DNA of 64,000 bases from Halobacterium noricense. GTDB lineage: Archaea; Halobacteriota; Halobacteria; Halobacteriales; Halobacteriaceae. The translations under genes and the position numbers were made by a program. The notes beneath the pieces were generated by a model. That model was not told the DNA's origin. It made no database searches and saw only the letters and a program-made list of their open reading frames with translations. This document shows positions 35,455 through 43,816 of this stretch, in pieces (the stretch's first letter is position 1; each line of letters opens with the position of its first letter). Location: the NCBI RefSeq assembly GCF_021233435.1, contig NZ_CP089468.1, positions 1,302,001-1,366,000 of the forward strand. The letters run 5' to 3'.

Positions 35455-35847
35455 CTACTGGTCGTCCACGTAGTCCATCAGCACGTCGATGCTCACTTGA
35501 CCGGTCGTGGCGAGAAAATATCCCGATTGCCAGAACGCATCTTCGAGGCGGTCTTTTACCTCGGGATACTCCTTACGAATCCGACGCGAGGTAACTCCCT
35601 TGAGCGAGTTGATGAACTTGGTGAGGTCGGTAGTGGGTTTGGTCGTGAACAGGATGTGAACGTGGTCGGTGCCGCCGTCCACGTTTTTGATTTCGGCCTC
35701 GAAGTCGTCTGCAATCTCGTGAGTGACTTCGGCGACGCGCTCCAGGCGCTCATCGGTAAGGATATCGGCGCGGGACTTCGTGACGGTCACGAAGTGATAT
35801 TGGAGCGCGTAGACCGTATGCGACCCGGATTGCAGATGATACTCCAT
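35455..35847 (-). CDS. tnpA: IS200/IS605 transposase TnpA
   Basis: This 130-residue Y1 transposase has the HUH motif in DHVHILF near residue 64 and the nucleophilic Tyr in QSGYFLATTG near residue 111. It excises and inserts the element as single-stranded DNA by recognising end hairpins. Length and motifs are complete. It is one base upstream of tnpB in the same orientation. It could also mobilise the tnpB-only element at 1273-2730. Confidence 0.93.
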   Translation of the reverse strand: MEYHLQSGSHTVYALQYHFVTVTKSRADILTDERLERVAEVTHEIADDFEAEIKNVDGGTDHVHILFTTKPTTDLTKFINSLKGVTSRRIRKEYPEVKDRLEDAFWQSGYFLATTGQVSIDVLMDYVDDQ

Positions 35848-35861
35848 TTGGCCTCACCAAA

Positions 35862-36234
35862 TACGAGACACCCAATTTCAATAACTCTTGTGCGTTGGTA
35901 TTCAGTCCGGCAGACCTGTGTGGACTGTGGCACCGGGCTTACGCGATTCACGCCCGCCGTAAACGGCGAGATTCTCTCGCTGAGTCAAGATAGCGCCAAC
36001 GGCGCGCGAACACGACTATCAGAACGAGCATCGCACCCGGACAAGCCGCGACCAGCGCCACCGCTGATGCACTCGGAGCGATGAGTGGTCGCCCGGCGAC
36101 GATGTCTATTGCAGCGAGTCGGTCCCGCGCTCACAGCTCAAGCGACGCGTCGCTGCCAAGGACTTCCGTGTGCGTGGCAAGCCACTGGCTGTCCGTACTG
36201 TGCGCGAAAGAAAACGGATGATCGTGGAACCGGA
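35862..36234. other. Non-coding stretch with decayed element remains
   Basis: This stretch lies between tnpA and rpl12. It contains a fragment related to the 5' part of the other tnpB element (35942-35981) and a short open frame without a start codon that runs into the rpl12 stop (36068-36238). I see no intact gene. The sequence looks like the scar of several insertions. Confidence 0.6.
35942..35981. repeat. Fragment matching the tnpB element, without the double hairpin
   Basis: The stretch beginning ACGCGATTCACGCCCG and continuing CCGTAAACGGC to CTCTCGCTG matches 2549-2563 plus 2621-2649 of the decayed tnpB gene. The 57 bases at 2564-2620 are absent here. It contains its own small hairpin CGCCG-TAAA-CGGCG. 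It serves as an empty-site reference for the double-hairpin insertion. Confidence 0.6.
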
Positions 36235-36238
36235 TTAA
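36068..36238 (+). pseudogene. Possible 3' remnant of a gene convergent to rpl12
   Basis: A 56-codon open frame without a start codon reads DEWSPGDDVYCSESVPR and later AKDFRVRGKPLAVRTVRERK, ending in a TAA that overlaps the rpl12 stop codon. The convergent stop arrangement is what a truncated real gene would leave. I do not recognise the family. It could equally be chance in GC-rich DNA. Confidence 0.25.
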
Positions 36239-36573
36239 CCGAAGAGGTCGCCGAGACCTTCGCCGCTGGCCTCTTCTTCCTCTTCTTCGGCGGCTTCCTC
36301 TTCTTCCTCAGCCTCGGCCTCTTCCTCGGCTTCGGCTTCTTCCGCTTCCTCAGCTTCCTCACCGCCAGCGGCGCCCGCGGCGGGCGCAGCAGGAGCGGCA
36401 GCCGCCTCGGCGACGGCTTCCTCGATGTCGACGTCTTCGAGGGCCGCGACGAGCGCCTTGACGCGGGATTCCTCGACGTCGACGCCGGCGGCCTCGAGGA
36501 CGCCGGTGATGTTGTCTTCGTTGATCTCTTCGCCAGATTCGTTCAGGATGAGTGCTGCGTAAACGTACTCCAT
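36235..36573 (-). CDS. rpl12: Ribosomal protein P1 (L12)
   Basis: The stalk protein of the large ribosomal subunit, which recruits translation factors. The 112-residue protein starts [17 protein letters not shown], has an Ala/Glu-rich hinge, and ends in the acidic factor-binding tail GLGDLFG. It is the last gene of the L1-L10-L12 unit, two bases after rplP0. Confidence 0.97.
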   Translation of the reverse strand: MEYVYAALILNESGEEINEDNITGVLEAAGVDVEESRVKALVAALEDVDIEEAVAEAAAAPAAPAAGAAGGEEAEEAEEAEAEEEAEAEEEEEAAEEEEEEASGEGLGDLFG

Positions 36574-36575
36574 TG

Positions 36576-37625
36576 TTAACCGAACATCTCCCCGAGGCCT
36601 TCGGCACCGTCGCCTCCGTCTTCGTCGTCGTCGGAGTCGTCGGTGTCTGCCTCGGATTCAGGTTCTTGTTCGTCGCTCTGTTCGTCTTCGCTGTCCGCTT
36701 CGGCTTCCGGCTCCGCCGCGGCGGCGGGGGCCTCGACGTCCTGGAGCTCCTCGGGGAGCGCCTCCTCGTCGTCGATCTGCGAGGCGAGCGCGCGAACCTG
36801 CGCGTCCGCCTTGCTGACGAGGTCGTCCGCGAGGTCCGGGCTCTCGATGGACGCCTGCAGACCGAGGCTCTTTGCCTCGCCCTGGGCCTTCCGGATGAGC
36901 GTCGGAGCGGTCTGCGTCGTCGGGTACTCCGCGTTCACGGAGAGGTTCCGTGCGGACGCGGCTGCGGACTGGATGTCCGCGCGGTACTCCTCGACGTCGA
37001 TTTCGAGTTCGTCCGGCGTGAACAGGACGCCCTCGGAGTAGACGCCGCGGAGGTCCAGGCCGACTTCCTTCGGCTCGATGCCGAGCTCGGTCAGGACGTT
37101 CGCGACGTCCGTGGAGACGGTCTCGCCTTCCTCGACGACGACGGAGTCCTCCATGACCTGGATGGAGCCTTCCTGGATGCGCGCGTTCGCGCCAATCTGC
37201 TGGAGTTCGCCGACGAACGGACCCGGGTCGATACCGGTGTCGCCCTCGGGAATCACGATGTCGTTGGGCGCGACCTCGCCAGCGTTGATGGGCGCGGGCG
37301 TCTTCGACTCTTCGAGCTGCTGGAAGAGTCCGAACGGGTTGTCGTTCGTGGCGACGAGGCCGACCTCACCCGAGATGTACTGGGTGAGGTCTTCGAGGCC
37401 GTCGTCGACCTCTTCGAGCGCACGAACGAGGAGCGTGTTCCGGCTCATGCGGAGCGCGGCGCTGCCGTGCAGGCCGCGGCGCATGTCCTGGAGCTGCTTG
37501 CTCGGGATGCCGGTGACGCTCACGACACCGACGCTGTCGTACTTCTCGAGCAGGTCGACGAGCTCGTCGACTTCTTCGCGCTTCCACTCGGGGACAGTTT
37601 CGGTGGTGCGTTCTTCAGCGGACAT
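36576..37625 (-). CDS. rplP0: Ribosomal protein P0 (L10)
   Basis: P0 anchors the P1 dimers to 23S rRNA. The 349-residue archaeal form has the L10-like N-terminus (residues 10-110, with [19 protein letters not shown]), the archaeal/eukaryotic insertion, and an acidic tail ending GLGEMFG like P1. It starts directly after the rpl1 stop, so translation is probably coupled. Confidence 0.97.
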   Translation of the reverse strand: MSAEERTTETVPEWKREEVDELVDLLEKYDSVGVVSVTGIPSKQLQDMRRGLHGSAALRMSRNTLLVRALEEVDDGLEDLTQYISGEVGLVATNDNPFGLFQQLEESKTPAPINAGEVAPNDIVIPEGDTGIDPGPFVGELQQIGANARIQEGSIQVMEDSVVVEEGETVSTDVANVLTELGIEPKEVGLDLRGVYSEGVLFTPDELEIDVEEYRADIQSAAASARNLSVNAEYPTTQTAPTLIRKAQGEAKSLGLQASIESPDLADDLVSKADAQVRALASQIDDEEALPEELQDVEAPAAAAEPEAEADSEDEQSDEQEPESEADTDDSDDDEDGGDGAEGLGEMFG

Positions 37626-38264
37626 CTAAGCCACCTCCACGGCGGGCCCCATCGTGGTCTTCACGTAGACTGCGTCGATGTTGAGCGGGCCCTTTTCGAG
37701 GTCCGCGTGCAGGCGGCGCAGAATGACGTCGATGTTGTCCGCGATGTTTTCGGCGGACATGTCTTCCGCGCCGACGCGCGTGTGGAACGTGCGACGGTCG
37801 CGGCTGCGAAGCTGCACGGTGTTTTTCATTCGGTTGACTGTCTCGACGACGTCGTCGTCGGGCTGGAGCGGCGTCGGCATCTTGCCGCGCGGACCGAGCA
37901 CTTGACCGAGCGCACCCGCGATGTCCTGCATCATGGATGCTTCGGCCACGAAGAAGTCCGTCGCGTCAGCGAGGTCCTTCGCGGCGTCGGTGTCGTCGGC
38001 GAGATCGGCGACTTCGTCGCCACCGTAGACCTCGTCCGCGACTTCCTCGGCTCGAACTGCGGTTTCGCCCTCTGCGAAAACCACAATCTGTGTCTCCTGT
38101 CCGGTGCCCGACGGCAGCACGACGCCCTCGTCGACACGATTCGACGGGTCGTTGAGGTCGAGGTCGCGCAGGTTGATCGCGAGGTCCACCGTCTCACGGA
38201 AATTCCGCTCTGGGGCCTCCTCGAGTGCGCGAGCTACGGCCTCTTCAATATCGTTGTCTGCCAT
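37626..38264 (-). CDS. rpl1: Ribosomal protein L1
   Basis: L1 binds 23S rRNA near the E site and, in archaea, also represses its own mRNA. The 212-residue protein starts [22 protein letters not shown], with [12 protein letters not shown] near residue 145 as a conserved RNA-binding loop. A strong ribosome binding site (GGAGGTGA) lies just before the ATG, fitting a leadered message. It is first in the L1-L10-L12 unit. Confidence 0.97.
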   Translation of the reverse strand: MADNDIEEAVARALEEAPERNFRETVDLAINLRDLDLNDPSNRVDEGVVLPSGTGQETQIVVFAEGETAVRAEEVADEVYGGDEVADLADDTDAAKDLADATDFFVAEASMMQDIAGALGQVLGPRGKMPTPLQPDDDVVETVNRMKNTVQLRSRDRRTFHTRVGAEDMSAENIADNIDVILRRLHADLEKGPLNIDAVYVKTTMGPAVEVA

Positions 38265-38372
38265 CTTTCACCTCCGTAGTGCGTTGACCCTGTGAAGGTC
38301 GGATCTCCTACGGGTCAGTGAAACAGGCGAAGCCTGTCTCGCTTCGAGAGAAGGGCATCGCGCCCTTAAAAC
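38265..38372 (-). promoter_or_regulatory. Promoter and structured leader of the L1-L10-L12 message
   Basis: A TATA-like TTTTAAGGG (minus strand, about 38363-38371) implies a transcript start near 38340 and a leader of roughly 75 bases. Unlike the many leaderless genes here, this leader has a strong ribosome binding site. It includes the hairpin ACAGGC-TTC-GCCTGT (plus-strand positions near 38327-38341) and GTAGGAGATCC-type sequence. Halobacterial L1 operons are known to carry an L1 binding site resembling 23S rRNA in this leader, so autoregulation is expected. I did not fold the RNA. Confidence 0.6.
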
Positions 38373-38468
38373 CGTCGAACCACGCTTCCCGCGACGAGCG
38401 CCAAGAGACGGTCTTACGGCTACAGAGCCGGAAAATACGGACGCACGAAAGGAACTGAAACTGCTGCG

Positions 38469-38960
38469 TTACGCCGCTGCTTCTTCCGCGCCGAGGACCT
38501 CGTCGTACTCGCCGGACGCGACGCGCTCGTTGAACGTCCGCGCGTCCTCGCCCTCGATGGTGACGCCCATGGAAGCACAGGTGCCCGCGACTTCCTTGGC
38601 GGCGTTACGCGTGTCGTACGCCAGCAGGTCGGGCTTCTTCTGCTCCGCGATAGTCTTCAGCTGCTCGATGGAGAGATCCGCGACGAACTCCTCGTTGGGT
38701 TCGCCGGAACCGGTCTCGAAGCCAGCCTCGTCCTTGATGAGGGCGGCCGTCGGCGGGACACCGACCTCGATGCTGAACGAACCATCTTCCTCGTACTCGA
38801 TGGTGACCGGAACCTCCGTACCGTCGAAGGCGGCGGTCTGTTCGTTGATTTCCTGTACAACAGCCTGCACGTCGACGGGTGTCGGTCCGAGCTCGGGACC
38901 GAGCGGCGGGCCGGGGTCGGCCTGGCCGCCTGCCACGAGCACTTCTATCGTCTCAGCCAT
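38469..38960 (-). CDS. rpl11: Ribosomal protein L11
   Basis: L11 forms the base of the GTPase-associated centre on 23S rRNA. The 163-residue protein has the family N-terminus with GGQADPGPPLGPELGP near residue 10 and the C-terminal RNA-binding domain (KPDLLAYDTRNAAKEVAGTCASMGV). A TATA-like GGTTAAAG lies about 27 bases before the ATG. It is transcribed separately from the L1 unit, as in other halobacteria. Confidence 0.97.
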   Translation of the reverse strand: MAETIEVLVAGGQADPGPPLGPELGPTPVDVQAVVQEINEQTAAFDGTEVPVTIEYEEDGSFSIEVGVPPTAALIKDEAGFETGSGEPNEEFVADLSIEQLKTIAEQKKPDLLAYDTRNAAKEVAGTCASMGVTIEGEDARTFNERVASGEYDEVLGAEEAAA

Positions 38961-39032
38961 ACCCGAACGAACCGTCGCCGCGGCTTTAACCCTTTCTTTC
39001 TCCGGAGGCGCTGGCGGCGTCGCCGAGTCGGG

Positions 39033-39233
39033 CTACGGGACGTTCACGCCCTGCCGAGCGAGATACTCGCTGACGTTCTTAATGACGACAGGGCTACCGA
39101 TGATGCGCACCATCTCCTCGTGTTCGAGAAAACTCACCGTAAACTTCTCGTCGATGTCCTCGCGGTACCCCTCCACCGTGGAGACAGGAAGAACAATCTG
39201 CGTGCTGTCGCGCAGGCTGGAGGGGTCAGGCAT
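39033..39233 (-). CDS. VNG_1110C-like small conserved protein
   Basis: A 66-residue protein (MPDPSSLRDSTQIVLPVS to YLARQGVNVP) conserved between rpl11 and the DRG gene in halobacteria, as I recall under the name VNG_1110C family. The segment EEMVRIIGSPVVIKNVSEYLARQG may be a small alpha/beta fold. Function unknown. The ATG at 39233 is preferred over one 15 codons upstream because family members start here. Confidence 0.75.
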   Translation of the reverse strand: MPDPSSLRDSTQIVLPVSTVEGYREDIDEKFTVSFLEHEEMVRIIGSPVVIKNVSEYLARQGVNVP

Positions 39234-39334
39234 CACCCGGCACTCTCTTGAGATGAAGTATGAACGTGTCGAAAACAATCCCTGTCGGGCGGGAGGGAAA
39301 GCGCTTTTCGGCGGCAGTAGCCTACTGCAGAGTA

Positions 39335-40447
39335 ATGGGTCTGGAGGAGGAAATCGAACAGCTCGAAGAAGAAATCTCGGAGACGCCGTACAACAAGTCC
39401 ACAGAGGCGCACATCGGCCGCCTGAAGGCGAAGCTCGCCGAGAAGAAGGAGAAACTGGAGAAACAGCAGTCCGGCGGCAGCGGCGGTGGCGGCTACGCCG
39501 TCGAACAGCACGGTGATGCGACAGTCGCGCTCGTCGGGTTCCCCTCGGTCGGCAAGTCCTCGCTTATCAACGCGATGACGAACGCCGACAGCGAGGTCGG
39601 CTCCTACGAGTTCACGACGCTCGACGTCAACCCCGGGATGCTGGAGTACCGCGGCGCAAACATCCAACTCCTGGACGTGCCAGGGCTCATCGAGGGTGCG
39701 GCCGGCGGCCGCGGCGGCGGGAAAGAGATCCTGTCGGTCATTCGGGCCGCAGACCTCGTCATCTTCATGCTGTCTGCGTTCGAAATCGAGCAGTACGAGC
39801 GACTCTACCAGGAACTCTACAACGTCAACATCCGCGTCGACGAAGAGCCCCCATCGGTGACGGTGCGCCGGAAGGGCAAGGACGGCATCGACGTCAACAC
39901 GTCTGGCGACCTCGAACTCGACCACGATACGGTCAAGGAGATTCTCCGCGAGCGCGGATTTATCAACGCCGACGTCACCATCCGCGGGAACCCCTCCGTG
40001 GACAAACTCATCGACGGCGTGATGAACAACCGCGTCTACATGCCGTCGCTGGTCGCCGTCAACAAGGTCGACCTCATCGAGCCCTCGTACGCGGAGACGA
40101 TGAAGGCCAATCTCCGCGAACACGACATCGACCCCGAGGAAGCCATCTTCATCTCCGCGGTGGAGGAGAAGGGCCTGGACGCTCTCAAAGAGAAGATGTG
40201 GGAGGAACTCGGGCTCATCCGCATCTACATGGACAAGCCCGGCCGCGGCGTCGACTACGAGGAACCGCTGGTCATCCGACGAGGCGACACCGTCGACGAC
40301 GCCCTCCAGAAGCTCGGCGGCACGCTCGACGAGCGCTTCCGGTTCGCGCGCGTCTCGGGGCCGTCCGCGCAACACGACGACCAGCAGGTCGGCCGCGACC
40401 ACGTGCTCGAAGACGAAGACGTTCTGCGCGTCATCGCGCGGCGGTAG
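39335..40447 (+). CDS. DRG family GTPase (Obg/TGS type)
   Basis: The 370-residue protein has an N-terminal helical coiled-coil (residues 1-45), then the G domain: G1 GFPSVGKSS near residue 68, G3 DVPGLIEGA near 113, G4 NKVD near 245, and a C-terminal TGS domain from about residue 290. DRG proteins act in translation and growth control in eukaryotes and are universal in archaea. It is divergent from the ribosomal genes. Confidence 0.95.
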   Translation: MGLEEEIEQLEEEISETPYNKSTEAHIGRLKAKLAEKKEKLEKQQSGGSGGGGYAVEQHGDATVALVGFPSVGKSSLINAMTNADSEVGSYEFTTLDVNPGMLEYRGANIQLLDVPGLIEGAAGGRGGGKEILSVIRAADLVIFMLSAFEIEQYERLYQELYNVNIRVDEEPPSVTVRRKGKDGIDVNTSGDLELDHDTVKEILRERGFINADVTIRGNPSVDKLIDGVMNNRVYMPSLVAVNKVDLIEPSYAETMKANLREHDIDPEEAIFISAVEEKGLDALKEKMWEELGLIRIYMDKPGRGVDYEEPLVIRRGDTVDDALQKLGGTLDERFRFARVSGPSAQHDDQQVGRDHVLEDEDVLRVIARR

Positions 40448-40448
40448 C

Positions 40449-40871
40449 GTGGCCAGTCCCCAGCGACGCCTCGCAGTGGTCGTGCTCGCGGGCGCGCTCC
40501 CGTGGACGGTCGTCACGTTCAACGGCGGCTGGTATCCCGTCTTCTCCTTCGGCTTCCTCCACCTCGACCCCTTCTCGTTCACCTCGCTCCCGGCGTACGT
40601 CTCCCGCGTCGGGACCGTCCCACCGCGCCTGACCGCGTGGCCGATGGCGACACTGCTGTACGTGGCAGCGCTCGCCACGGCACTCTTCGACTACGTCTCC
40701 TCGCTCGACGCGCGCATCCCCGCTGGCTTGCTCTTCCTCGCGGGCGTCGACGTCGGCTTGCTCGCGCTCTCGTTGTCCCGCCAGCCGACGATTCTTGCGT
40801 TCCCTGTCGGCGCGCTCTGGCTGTGGGCGGCCGTCTGGGTGGGGTACGGCGACGCCTTGCTCGGCGACTGA
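40449..40871 (+). CDS. TIGR04206-like membrane protein
   Basis: Starting at GTG right behind the DRG stop, this 140-residue protein has about four membrane helices. The N-terminal motif LPWTVVTFNGGWYPVFSFGFLHLDPF fits the haloarchaeal family TIGR04206 as I recall it. Function unknown. The 1-base gap suggests co-transcription with the DRG gene. Confidence 0.68.
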   Translation: MASPQRRLAVVVLAGALPWTVVTFNGGWYPVFSFGFLHLDPFSFTSLPAYVSRVGTVPPRLTAWPMATLLYVAALATALFDYVSSLDARIPAGLLFLAGVDVGLLALSLSRQPTILAFPVGALWLWAAVWVGYGDALLGD

Positions 40872-40931
40872 ACGGGAGCGGGTGCTTCCGCGTTCGGTAC
40901 GCTTTTCGACGCGCCCGACAATCCCCCGGAC

Positions 40932-41717
40932 ATGAGCGAGTTCGTACTCGACCACGTGATGATGCGCGTCGGCGACCTCGACGCGAGCCTCGACTGGTAC
41001 AAGACCCACCTCGACTACGTCGAATACGGCCGCTGGGAGGCCGACACGTTCGACATCGTCTACCTCGGCCCCGAGAACGTCCACGAGGAGGGCGCGCTCC
41101 TGGAACTCACGTACAACCACGACACCGACGAGTACGACGTCGGCGATGCGTGGGGCCACATCGCCGTGCGCGTCGAGGACGTCGACGACGCCTACGAGCA
41201 ACTCATGGACGAGGGCGTCGAGGACTACCGCGACCCCGACTCCTGCGGCGGGTCGTACGCCTTCGTCAAGGACCCGGACGGCCACGAGGTCGAAATCGTC
41301 GAGCGCGACCACGGCGCGAAGTGGAGCCTTGACCACACGATGATTCGCGTCGAGGACGCCGACGAACAGCTCGGGTTCTGGACGCGGAAGTTCGAGTACG
41401 AGCACACGGGCCGCTGGGAGGCGGATACGTTCGCGAACTACTTCATGAAGCCCGAGGGGAGCGCCGAGGAGGCGATGGCGGTCGAACTCACGTACAACTA
41501 CGACGGCCGCACCTACGACTTCGGGGACGCCTGGGGCCACCTCGCGGTTCGCACGGACAACCTCGTCGAGGACTGGGAGACCCTGATGGAGCGCGAGGCC
41601 GAGGACTATCGCGACCCCGAGTCCTGTGACTACAACTATGCGTTCACGAAGGACCCCGACGGCCACGAAATCGAGGTGCTGAACCCCGCGGAGTCCCCGG
41701 TCGACCGCGAGGACTGA
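40932..41717 (+). CDS. VOC family protein, tandem glyoxalase-like domains
   Basis: The 261-residue protein is two VOC modules in tandem (about residues 5-125 and 133-255), each ending KDPDGHEVEIV or KDPDGHEIEVL and each with the metal-ligand His near the start (LDHVMMRV, LDHTMIRV). This resembles lactoylglutathione lyase, but haloarchaea use gamma-glutamylcysteine instead of glutathione, so the true substrate thiol is uncertain. The duplicated form would make one protein with both half sites. Confidence 0.88.
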   Translation: MSEFVLDHVMMRVGDLDASLDWYKTHLDYVEYGRWEADTFDIVYLGPENVHEEGALLELTYNHDTDEYDVGDAWGHIAVRVEDVDDAYEQLMDEGVEDYRDPDSCGGSYAFVKDPDGHEVEIVERDHGAKWSLDHTMIRVEDADEQLGFWTRKFEYEHTGRWEADTFANYFMKPEGSAEEAMAVELTYNYDGRTYDFGDAWGHLAVRTDNLVEDWETLMEREAEDYRDPESCDYNYAFTKDPDGHEIEVLNPAESPVDRED

Positions 41718-41778
41718 CGTTCTCACGCCGCGGGTTCGTGCCCGCCCGTTTTTCTTGCCGCGCGCGGAAGCCGCCAGC

Positions 41779-42168
41779 ATGGAATGTGCGCCCATCGGTC
41801 GCGTCGAGACGCCGTTCGCGGAAGCCGCCGACGCGCCCCGTCAGGGATTCCTCGACGACGCGACCGGCACCGTCCACGTCGCCGAGCCGTACCACGCAGG
41901 GCTGGCCGGTCTCGACGCCGGGCACACGATAGACGTCGTGTGGTGGGCCGACGACGCCGACCGCTCGGTCCTCCGCGTCCGCGACGGCGACCGGGGCGTG
42001 TTCACGACGCGGTCGCAGGCACGCCCCAACCCGGTCTGCGTGACGACCTGCGACGTGCTTGACGTAAACCGGGCGACGGGAACGGTCGACGTTTCTGGCG
42101 TGGATATGGTCGACGGGACCTCCGTTCTGGATTTGAAGTACGCCCTCGAGAGCGACGAGCGGGCATGA
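41779..42168 (+). CDS. trmO: tRNA m6t6A37 methyltransferase TrmO
   Basis: TrmO adds a methyl group to t6A at position 37 of tRNAs reading ACY codons. The 129-residue protein has the TsaA fold signature: PIGRVETPF at the start, QGFLDDATGTVHV, and TRSQARPNPVCVTTCDVLDV. ATG 41779 matches the family start. Its stop overlaps the next start by ATGA. A tRNA-Thr gene lies 3.5 kb away, which is probably coincidence. Confidence 0.88.
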   Translation: MECAPIGRVETPFAEAADAPRQGFLDDATGTVHVAEPYHAGLAGLDAGHTIDVVWWADDADRSVLRVRDGDRGVFTTRSQARPNPVCVTTCDVLDVNRATGTVDVSGVDMVDGTSVLDLKYALESDERA

Positions 42169-42977
42169 CTTCGGCCGTCGGATTCAACCTGTCTCCGCTC
42201 GGGGGGCCACACATGGTCACGGAAGGCTTCTACTCGCTGGCCCGCACGAACGACGCGTTCGACACCGACGCGGAGGTCGACGCGACCGTCGACGCGGTCG
42301 CCGAGACGCTCGGAGAGAGCCTCTCTCGTGGGGAGACAGTCGACCTCGCCGAACACCTCCCCGAGGACGTCTCGGAGACGCTACTGGACGCGTCGGCGGA
42401 CGCCGAAGAGCCCGAATCCCCGCCGCTGGACGAGTTCTACGACCGCGTCGCCGAACGCGCGAACCTCGACCGAGCGGCCACACCACAGAAGGCCCAGGCC
42501 GTCGGCGTCGCCATCGCCGAATCCGTCGGCGACGAACTGGCGAACGCTCGCGCACAACTCCCGCCAGCGTACGAGGAACTATTCGAGCCGCCCGCGGTGC
42601 GCCGCGAGCCGTTCGCCGAGACCGTGCGGCGCCGCCTCGACCTCGACTCAGACCCGGAAGCTCAGGAGGCCAGCGAAGCGGTGCTGGGCGCGCTCGGGGA
42701 ACGCCTCCCGAAGGGCGAAACCGAAGACCTCGCGGTCTACCTCCCCGCGGACGTCGAGGACGCCATTGTCGTCGACGATCCGGCGGAAGCGACCGACTAC
42801 TCGCGTAGCGAGTTCGTGCTGCGGGTCGGCGAGCGCGCGGACGTCGACGACCCGACCGCCCACGAGTACGCCAACGTCGTGCTTGGTCGGCTCGCAGAGG
42901 TCGCCGACGACGAGGAACTCGACCGCGCGCTCGAACAACTCCCCGTTGCCTACGAGTCGTTCTTCGAGCGGGCGTAG
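42165..42977 (+). CDS. DUF2267 protein, copy A
   Basis: This 270-residue acidic protein contains two DUF2267-like units (roughly residues 20-140 and 140-268), recognised by repeats of LSRGETVDLAEHLPED and LPKGETEDLAVYLPAD. The family is helical and of unknown function, sometimes linked to stress. The ATG at 42165 overlaps trmO; an alternative ATG at 42213 behind a G-rich stretch would drop an odd 16-residue leader and is also plausible. A paralogue follows. Confidence 0.82.
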   Translation: MTSAVGFNLSPLGGPHMVTEGFYSLARTNDAFDTDAEVDATVDAVAETLGESLSRGETVDLAEHLPEDVSETLLDASADAEEPESPPLDEFYDRVAERANLDRAATPQKAQAVGVAIAESVGDELANARAQLPPAYEELFEPPAVRREPFAETVRRRLDLDSDPEAQEASEAVLGALGERLPKGETEDLAVYLPADVEDAIVVDDPAEATDYSRSEFVLRVGERADVDDPTAHEYANVVLGRLAEVADDEELDRALEQLPVAYESFFERA

Positions 42978-43053
42978 CGCGCGAATCGGCCAATTCCTTC
43001 AAGCGGCTGCTGGTCGACGCGTCGGCCGTGGTGTACGAGCGCCACGAGTCCTC

Positions 43054-43800
43054 ATGACTGGGTTCCTCGATATCGTCGCCGAGCGAGCGGATGTATCGAC
43101 ACCGGAAGCCGAAGACACCGCGGAAGCCGTCCTGAAGACGCTCTCAGAGGGTATCTCGCACGGCGAGGCGGCGGACCTCGCGGCGCCGCTGCCCGAGCCG
43201 TACGCGCGCGTGCTCCGGGAGACCGAACGCGGCCGCGCGGAACCACCGGCGTTCGAGGAGTTCGTCTCGCGTGTGGGCGACCGCCTCGACGTCTCCGAGC
43301 ACGAGGCCAAAGCGCGCTCGCAGGCGGCTGTCGCGGCGCTCTCCGAGACGGTCGGGGTTGAGGAAGTGGAGGACGCGCGCGCCCAGCTCCCACCTGAGTA
43401 CGAGGTGGTGTTCGAGCCTGGGGAGGCGCTGGGCAGCGAGTCGTTCGTGGAGGCCGTCGCCGACCACGGCGACCTCTCACGAGCGCACGCCCGGCGCGCG
43501 AGCGAGGTCGTCCTCGCCACGCTCGGGGAACGCCTCTCGAAGGGCGAAGCCGAGGACGTTGCCGAGTACCTCCCGGAGGACGCCGCGGAGTGGCTGGTGC
43601 CCGACGAGCCGGCACGCGCGCTCGACTACGATTTCGACGAACTCGTCGCCGAGGTCGCCAACCAGGAGAACGTCACGCGCGAACTCGCCATCGAGCACGC
43701 GGAAGCGGTCACTGACGTGCTCGCGGACGCCGTCGGCGAGGAAGAACTCGACCGGATGCAGGCCCAGCTTCCCGAGACCTACGACCCGATGTTCGCGTAA
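43054..43800 (+). CDS. DUF2267 protein, copy B
   Basis: The 248-residue protein is a paralogue of the preceding gene with the same two-unit structure: EGISHGEAADLAAPLPEP in the first unit and RLSKGEAEDVAEYLPED in the second, each ending in a motif like QLPPEYEVVFEP or QLPETYDPMF. The pair arose by tandem duplication after internal duplication, so four units lie in a row. Function unknown. Confidence 0.84.
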   Translation: MTGFLDIVAERADVSTPEAEDTAEAVLKTLSEGISHGEAADLAAPLPEPYARVLRETERGRAEPPAFEEFVSRVGDRLDVSEHEAKARSQAAVAALSETVGVEEVEDARAQLPPEYEVVFEPGEALGSESFVEAVADHGDLSRAHARRASEVVLATLGERLSKGEAEDVAEYLPEDAAEWLVPDEPARALDYDFDELVAEVANQENVTRELAIEHAEAVTDVLADAVGEEELDRMQAQLPETYDPMFA

Positions 43801-43816
43801 CTAGCCCGCCGGCCAG

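Larger units (their letters stand above)
34149..35861 (-). mobile_element. IS605-type element with tnpA and tnpB
   Basis: The element carries a Y1 transposase (tnpA) and an RNA-guided nuclease (tnpB) on the minus strand, one base apart. The right end has the motif CATCCTCC plus an 8-bp hairpin at 34155-34174. On the left, a small inverted repeat TTTGG-CCTCA-CCAAA (35847-35861) just outside tnpA could be the left-end hairpin. Both genes look intact, so the element may be active. The exact left boundary is uncertain. Confidence 0.72.
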
